This document shows positions 1 to 5,359 of a DNA stretch of 7,556 nucleotides, one piece after another. This stretch comes from DATLAN01 sp035527455. GTDB taxonomy: Bacteria > Planctomycetota > Planctomycetia > Pirellulales > Thermoguttaceae. Position 1 is the first letter of the stretch, and each line of letters starts with the position of its first letter. The position numbers were made by a program, and so were the translations under genes. Below the pieces are notes generated by a model, which saw only the letters and a list, made by a program, of their open reading frames with translations, was not told the origin of the DNA and made no database searches. The stretch is from positions 1 to 7,556 of the forward strand of contig DATLAN010000370.1 of NCBI GenBank assembly GCA_035527455.1, in the 5' to 3' direction.

Positions 1-623
1 ACGAAATCGACCAGGTCTTGGATGGCTTTCACGCCGTGATAGAAGCCGGGCATGGCCGGGAGCATCACGGCTCCGGCGTCGGCGGCGCGTTTCATGTTGT
101 CGAGCTGCATCGACGACAGCGGCGTTTCGCGCGGGACGAGCACCAGCTTGCGGCGCTCCTTCAGGTGCACGTCGGCCGCCCGGTGGATCAGGTTCGCGCT
201 GGTGCCGTGGACGATCGCGCTGAGCGTGCCGGCCGAACAGGGGCAGATGACCATGCCTTCGGTCATGAACGACCCGCTGGCGATCGGGGCCGTGTAATCG
301 CGGTAGTGGCAGTAGTGGAATTCGCCCGGCTTTCCGGAGGCCACCGACAGCACGTTGCTCGACTCGCTGGAGATGCCGGCCAGCTTGCGGACGCCTTGCA
401 GTTTGGGGTCTTTGGGGTTGAGCCCGCGGTCGAGCATCAGCATGCCCAGGTTGAAATTCTCCAGGTCGACCGACAGATCGAGTTCCTGTTTGAGGACGGC
501 CCCGCCGGCCGCGCTGATGGTCAGGTACACGTTGCACCCGGCGGCAGAGAGGACCTCCAGCAGCCGGACCGCATAGGCCGCGCCGCTGGCGCCCGTGATC
601 GCGACGACGAAGTTCCGACTCAT
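1..623 (-). CDS. ubiX: UbiX-family flavin prenyltransferase (3' end cut by window edge)
   Basis: UbiX-family enzymes transfer a dimethylallyl group to FMN to make prenylated FMN, the cofactor of UbiD decarboxylases. They are soluble cytoplasmic flavoproteins. The 207 visible codons show the N-terminal flavin loop TGASGA (residues 10-15, catalytic-type Ser13), Glu47, a PIASGSF segment (113-119), the PCSAGTLSAI stretch (129-138), Arg148, Lys155, VPRETP with Arg165, and PAMPGFYH with Tyr195. The spacing of Arg148, Lys155, Arg165 and Tyr195 is identical to that of Arg122, Lys129, Arg139 and Tyr169 in Pseudomonas aeruginosa UbiX as I recall it, so the protein looks catalytically intact. Residues about 50-110 are roughly 20 longer than in the Pseudomonas protein. 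The reading frame is still open at the left edge; only a short C-terminal tail should be missing. The ATG at 623 overlaps the upstream UbiE stop codon as ATGA. Confidence 0.93.
   Translation of the reverse strand, partial: MSRNFVVAITGASGAAYAVRLLEVLSAAGCNVYLTISAAGGAVLKQELDLSVDLENFNLGMLMLDRGLNPKDPKLQGVRKLAGISSESSNVLSVASGKPGEFHYCHYRDYTAPIASGSFMTEGMVICPCSAGTLSAIVHGTSANLIHRAADVHLKERRKLVLVPRETPLSSMQLDNMKRAADAGAVMLPAMPGFYHGVKAIQDLVDF
620..623 (-). promoter_or_regulatory. ATGA stop/start overlap, UbiE to UbiX
   Basis: The TGA stop of the methyltransferase (622-620) overlaps the ATG of UbiX (623-621). A G-rich GGGGGAG run (632-626) lies just upstream inside the last UbiE codons and may act as a ribosome-binding sequence, although its spacing to the ATG is short. 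This arrangement usually means that translation of the second gene is coupled to the first. Confidence 0.8.
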
Positions 624-1330
624 TTCTCCCCCACGTGTAAAGTGGCGATGCCGAACGTGAATCGATGAAAGCGGACGCGGCTCAATCCGGCCGCCCGCAT
701 CCGGTCGGCCAGGGCCTCCTGCTGGGGAAACTGGCCGACGCTCGTCGGAAGGTAATTGTAAGCCCCCTGCGTGTTTCGAGCCAGGGCCTGCCCGACGCGG
801 GGCAAAATACGGCGGAAATACCAGCCGTAGACCGTCCCGAGCGGCCACGCGCGGGGCATTGAAAACTCCAGCACGGCCACCCGACCGCCCACCCGGCAGA
901 CCCGAACCATCTCCCGCAGTCCCGCGTCCGTGTCGCTGACGTTGCGCAGGCCGAAGGCCACGCAAACGATCTGGAACAGCCCGTCGGGAAAGGGTAATCG
1001 CCGGGCGTCGGCCTCGACGAGCGAGAGGCGATCCTCCGCCCCGGCGCGACGGCATTTCTCGTTGCCGATGGCCAGCATGGGACGGCAGAAATCGGCCCCC
1101 ACGACCGGCACCTTGCCGCGGCCGGCACGCCAATACGCCAGCGCCAGGTCGCCCGTCCCCGTGCAGACGTCGAGGATCGGCCCGTCACCCTCCGGCGGCA
1201 CCAGCTTCACCGTCCGCCGCCGCCACGACCGATCGATCCCCAGCGAAAGCAGGTGATTCAGCACGTCGTACCGCCGGGCGATCTGCCCGAACATCCGGCG
1301 AACCCGAGCGGAGGATTTGTCGACGGTCAT
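620..1330 (-). CDS. ubiE: UbiE/MenG demethylmenaquinone methyltransferase
   Basis: This is a class I SAM-dependent C-methyltransferase of 236 residues, the usual family length, acting on the ring of demethylmenaquinone (or the ubiquinone precursor in other bacteria). Visible marks are the N-terminal family signature RYDVLNHLLSLGIDRSW (20-36), the SAM loop LDVCTGTGDLA (53-63), the acidic GADF (78-81) after strand 2, VEADARRLPFPDG (105-117), FGLRNVSD (126-133), and the second family signature ending RVGGRVAVLEFS (146-157). The frame is open further upstream to an ATG at 1414. I chose the ATG at 1330 because family homology begins there and it forms an ATGA overlap with the end of the UbiD gene; a GGGA sequence lies 8 bases upstream. 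It sits between UbiD- and UbiX-family genes. In a planctomycete, menaquinone rather than ubiquinone is the expected product, which is an inference. Confidence 0.93.
   Translation of the reverse strand: MTVDKSSARVRRMFGQIARRYDVLNHLLSLGIDRSWRRRTVKLVPPEGDGPILDVCTGTGDLALAYWRAGRGKVPVVGADFCRPMLAIGNEKCRRAGAEDRLSLVEADARRLPFPDGLFQIVCVAFGLRNVSDTDAGLREMVRVCRVGGRVAVLEFSMPRAWPLGTVYGWYFRRILPRVGQALARNTQGAYNYLPTSVGQFPQQEALADRMRAAGLSRVRFHRFTFGIATLHVGEK
1327..1330 (-). promoter_or_regulatory. ATGA stop/start overlap, UbiD-family gene to UbiE
   Basis: The TGA stop of the UbiD-family gene (1329-1327) overlaps the chosen ATG of UbiE (1330-1328). Together with the identical overlap at 620-623, this makes the three genes one translationally coupled unit and supports the UbiE start at 1330 over the longer open frame. 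Confidence 0.8.
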
Positions 1331-2784
1331 GGCTCCGGTCCCAATCCGTACTCCGCCCAGCGGTCGCGGACCAGCTTGCGGATCTCTTCGCTGACGAACA
1401 CCGGCTGCGGCCATGTGCCGGGGTGTTCGCCGGGCAGTTTCGCCGTGGCGTCAATACCCATTCGGTGGCCCAATTGGCCGGACGGCGTGGCCGCGTCGAA
1501 CGGATCGGGGGGGCCTTGACGGAAGAAAACGTCGCGAGCGGGGTGGACGTTCGTAGCGATTGCCCGGAGCACTTGCTGTTGATCGTGTACGTCGATCCCC
1601 TCGTCGACCACCACCAACACCTTGGCGAACATCAACTGGCGCAGTCCCCAGGCCGCATCGGCCACGCGATGAGCCTGCCCGGCGTAGGTCTTCCGGATCG
1701 AAATGGCCGCCCAATGCCGCCCCGCGCCGAACGTCGGCAGATCGTAGTCGACCAACTCCGAGATGGCCATCTTCGCCAAAGGCAAGAAGATCCGAGCCAA
1801 CGCCTGCGTGATGATGCACGATTCATCCGGCGGTTTGCCGGGCACGATGGCCGGATAGATCGGATTGGCCCGGTGCGTGATCGCCGTGACGTACATCACC
1901 GGGACCGGCCGACCGGGTTGATTATGCCCCAGCGGCGCGGACCACGGGCCTGCCTCCGCCGGGGGCTCCGAGGGATCGACGTAACCCTCAATGACGATCT
2001 CGGCCTCGGCGGGCACCTCCAATTCGATGCTCCGGCAGGTCACCACCTCGATCGGCTTCTCGCGAAACAATCCGGCCGTGGCGCCTACGTCGGCGCCCGG
2101 CGGCAACGGCGCACATGCGGCGAGCAAGATCGCCGGATCGCCGCCCAACACGACGGCCAGCGGCATCTTTTCCCCCAGTCGGGCAAAATCCCCCAGCGCC
2201 CGGGCTGGCTCGTCGTGCGCGGCCCAACCGACGGCCAACCGATCCGGGCCCAACACCCGCAGATCGTAACGGCCCGCGATTGGCCGACGCGATTCGGCGT
2301 TCGACGTGAATACGATGCTGGCGGTGATCGTACCGCCCGACTCGTTCGGGGCCGACTGCGACACGGGCAATTCGCCCAGGTCCACGTCGCTGCCCAGCCG
2401 GACGATCTGCTGAGCGGCGCCCGAGCGGACCCGGCGTGGCGGCAGTTTGGCCAGCGCCGCCGCGTGTGGGGCCGTTTTGATCTTCTCGAACCATCCCTCG
2501 GGTTCAGCGGGTGCCGCCAGTCGGGCGATTCGCTCGGCCGTCTCGTCCAACGACGCCACCCCCAGAGCCCGGCAGATTCGGGCGTGGGTGCCCAGCAGGT
2601 TGGTCAGCAGCGGGAACTCGTGTCCGGCGACGGCCCCGAACAGTAGGGCGGGCCCCCCGGAAGAAGCGATACGACCGGTAATCTCGGCCACTTCCGAGCC
2701 TGTCTCGACCTCGGCCTCAACGCGGACCAGCTCCCCGGCGTGCCCGAGATCCTCCAGAAAATCGGCCAGACAGCGATAAGACAT
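1327..2784 (-). CDS. ubiD: UbiD-family decarboxylase-like protein with altered active site
   Basis: UbiD enzymes are prFMN- and metal-dependent (de)carboxylases. This 485-residue protein matches the family along its whole length (E. coli UbiD has 497): DFLEDLGHAGEL near the N-terminus, GGPALLF (43-49), DVDLGELP (133-140), VVLGGDPAILLAA (211-223), EVPAEAEIVIEGY (256-268), GKPPDE (316-321), IFLPLAKM (332-339), RKTYAGQAHRV (364-374), HPARDVFF (414-421) and MGIDATAKLPGE (442-453). Compared with E. coli UbiD recalled from memory, Mn ligand Asn175 is Ile169, Arg180 is Asp174, Mn ligand Glu241 is Val233 and proton donor Asp290 is Ala283. The usual GPxGDHTGYY reads GPWSAPLGHN. His190 and the surrounding fold motifs remain. 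No frameshift explains this; the other two frames do not restore the motif. Family membership is secure. Decarboxylase activity and the gene symbol are uncertain. It is first in the operon with UbiE and UbiX, and its start at 2784 fits the family N-terminus. Confidence 0.88.
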   Translation of the reverse strand: MSYRCLADFLEDLGHAGELVRVEAEVETGSEVAEITGRIASSGGPALLFGAVAGHEFPLLTNLLGTHARICRALGVASLDETAERIARLAAPAEPEGWFEKIKTAPHAAALAKLPPRRVRSGAAQQIVRLGSDVDLGELPVSQSAPNESGGTITASIVFTSNAESRRPIAGRYDLRVLGPDRLAVGWAAHDEPARALGDFARLGEKMPLAVVLGGDPAILLAACAPLPPGADVGATAGLFREKPIEVVTCRSIELEVPAEAEIVIEGYVDPSEPPAEAGPWSAPLGHNQPGRPVPVMYVTAITHRANPIYPAIVPGKPPDESCIITQALARIFLPLAKMAISELVDYDLPTFGAGRHWAAISIRKTYAGQAHRVADAAWGLRQLMFAKVLVVVDEGIDVHDQQQVLRAIATNVHPARDVFFRQGPPDPFDAATPSGQLGHRMGIDATAKLPGEHPGTWPQPVFVSEEIRKLVRDRWAEYGLGPEP

Positions 2785-2869
2785 GGGCGATATTGTAGAG
2801 TGGAGAAGACCGAAGGGGAATTGCTGAAATCATTTGCCTGTAAATCCTTAGCGTTTCGGGACCGTGCCC
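2785..2869. promoter_or_regulatory. divergent intergenic promoter region
   Basis: These 85 bases separate the minus-strand quinone operon from the plus-strand comB-glyS pair, so promoters for both should lie here or just inside the genes. It is more A+T-rich than the surrounding coding sequence, notably around 2819-2850. I see no convincing -35/-10 pair for the plus strand and no operator palindrome. Confidence 0.5.
2792..2797 (-). promoter_or_regulatory. candidate -10 box for the UbiD-UbiE-UbiX operon
   Basis: The minus strand reads TACAAT, one mismatch from the TATAAT consensus. At 17 bases upstream is TTCCCC (2820-2815), only a weak -35 match. The box ends 7 bases before the UbiD ATG, so a start point at the usual distance would fall at or next to the ATG. 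There is no Shine-Dalgarno-like sequence in between. This would give a leaderless or nearly leaderless mRNA. It is a pattern match only. Confidence 0.3.
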
Positions 2870-3640
2870 ATGCCCAACACGCTGAACGTCTACGCACTAC
2901 CGAAGTTGGTCACACCGGAGGAAATGGCCGGCGCGACCGTGGTGGTGATCGACGTGTTGCGGGCGTGTACCACCATCGCGCACGCCCTGGAGGCGGGGGC
3001 CCGAGAGGTCATTCCGTGTGAAGGGGTCGACGAAGCCCGAGACATCGCCAAACGAGTGCCCGACGGCGAGGTCATCTTGGGGGGTGAACGCAAGGGGCTG
3101 CCGATCGAAGGGTTCCAGCTCGGCAATTCGCCCCGCGAGTACACGTTTGCCCGCGTGGAAGGCAAAACGGTCGTCTTCACCACCACCAACGGCACCCGGG
3201 CCATGATCCACGCCCGACTGGCCAATCGCATCCTCATCGGGGCCTTCGTCAACGTCACGGCGGTCTTCGAGGAACTGGCCGGGCAGCAGCAGATCCACCT
3301 GCTCTGTGCGGGCACCAACGGCCAGATGAGCCACGACGACGTGCTACTGGCCGGTCTGCTGGTCGAACGTGTCCAACGCGAGGGGGGCCTGTTGTACGAG
3401 CAGAACGCCCAGGCCATCACCGCGCGGGAGACCTGGCTGCACTCTTTTGCCCTGCCGCGGGCGCTGGGGGCCGAGCCGCTGGAGCCGGAGCGACTGGCCA
3501 AGGAGTTGCGCAAGAGCCTCGGCGGGCGGAACCTGGTCTCCATCGGCCTGGAAGACGACATCCTCGACGCCGCCCGGATCGACCATTTCAGCGGCGTGCC
3601 CGCGCTGGATCCGAATCGAATGAAAATACAACTGATCTAG
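2870..3640 (+). CDS. comB: ComB-like 2-phosphosulfolactate phosphatase
   Basis: ComB is a Mg-dependent phosphatase that turns 2-phosphosulfolactate into sulfolactate, the second step of coenzyme M synthesis in methanogens; many bacteria carry homologs of unproven role. The 256-residue protein has the family marks in order: VVVIDVLRACTTI (24-36), LGGERKGLPIEGFQLGNSP (70-88), VVFTTTNGTRAM (101-112) and LLCAGTNGQMSHDDVLLAG (144-162). The length is normal and it has no signal peptide or membrane segment. A GTG at 2864 in the same frame could also start it. I chose the ATG at 2870 because GGGA (2858-2861) sits 8 bases before it and homologs begin close to this point. The TAG stop lies 29 bases before glyS on the same strand, so the two are probably co-transcribed. 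No other coenzyme M or sulfolactate gene is in the window, so the physiological substrate is unproven. Confidence 0.88.
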   Translation: MPNTLNVYALPKLVTPEEMAGATVVVIDVLRACTTIAHALEAGAREVIPCEGVDEARDIAKRVPDGEVILGGERKGLPIEGFQLGNSPREYTFARVEGKTVVFTTTNGTRAMIHARLANRILIGAFVNVTAVFEELAGQQQIHLLCAGTNGQMSHDDVLLAGLLVERVQREGGLLYEQNAQAITARETWLHSFALPRALGAEPLEPERLAKELRKSLGGRNLVSIGLEDDILDAARIDHFSGVPALDPNRMKIQLI

Positions 3641-3653
3641 CCCCCCTTCCCCC

Positions 3654-3657
3654 GGAG
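3654..3657 (+). promoter_or_regulatory. possible ribosome-binding site of glyQS
   Basis: GGAG lies 12 bases before the ATG at 3670, in the 29-base gap after the phosphatase stop. The spacing is slightly long. It favours 3670 over the in-frame ATG at 3676. Confidence 0.4.
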
Positions 3658-3669
3658 CACGCCTCAACC

Positions 3670-5280
<1,611 letters not shown>

Positions 5281-5294
5281 ACCGGGTCGGGTAA

Positions 5295-5321
5295 GCACGC
5301 CCTTCGTCCCTCAGGGCGTGC
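5295..5321. terminator. perfect 9-bp hairpin between convergent genes
   Basis: GCACGCCCT (5295-5303) and AGGGCGTGC (5313-5321) are exact inverted copies around a 9-base loop. The hairpin lies 14 bases after the glyQS stop and 38 bases past the stop of the facing surface-protein gene, so it could end transcription from either side. Neither strand has a T-run after the stem, so it is not a classical intrinsic terminator. It might instead be a dispersed palindromic repeat. Confidence 0.5.
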
Positions 5322-5359
5322 CACGCAATCCGAACAATCGCTTTCTGCGCCGTTCCCTA

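Noticed and set aside
1331..1414. Upstream ATG at 1414 giving UbiE 28 extra residues
   Set aside because: The extra stretch is Arg/Gly-rich, unlike the family N-terminus, and lies inside the UbiD coding end. The start at 1330 forms an ATGA overlap and matches where homologs begin.
1890..1980. Frameshift in the UbiD-family gene explaining the missing GDHTGYY motif
   Set aside because: I translated the other two minus-strand frames here and neither restores the motif; one meets a stop. The flanking family motifs stay in one frame with ungapped spacing.
1423..2646. 407-codon open frame on the plus strand opposite the UbiD-family gene
   Set aside because: It is rich in Arg, Gly and Gln with no recognisable motif, and it lies fully antisense to a gene with clear family motifs. 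Long antisense frames are expected in G+C-rich coding DNA.
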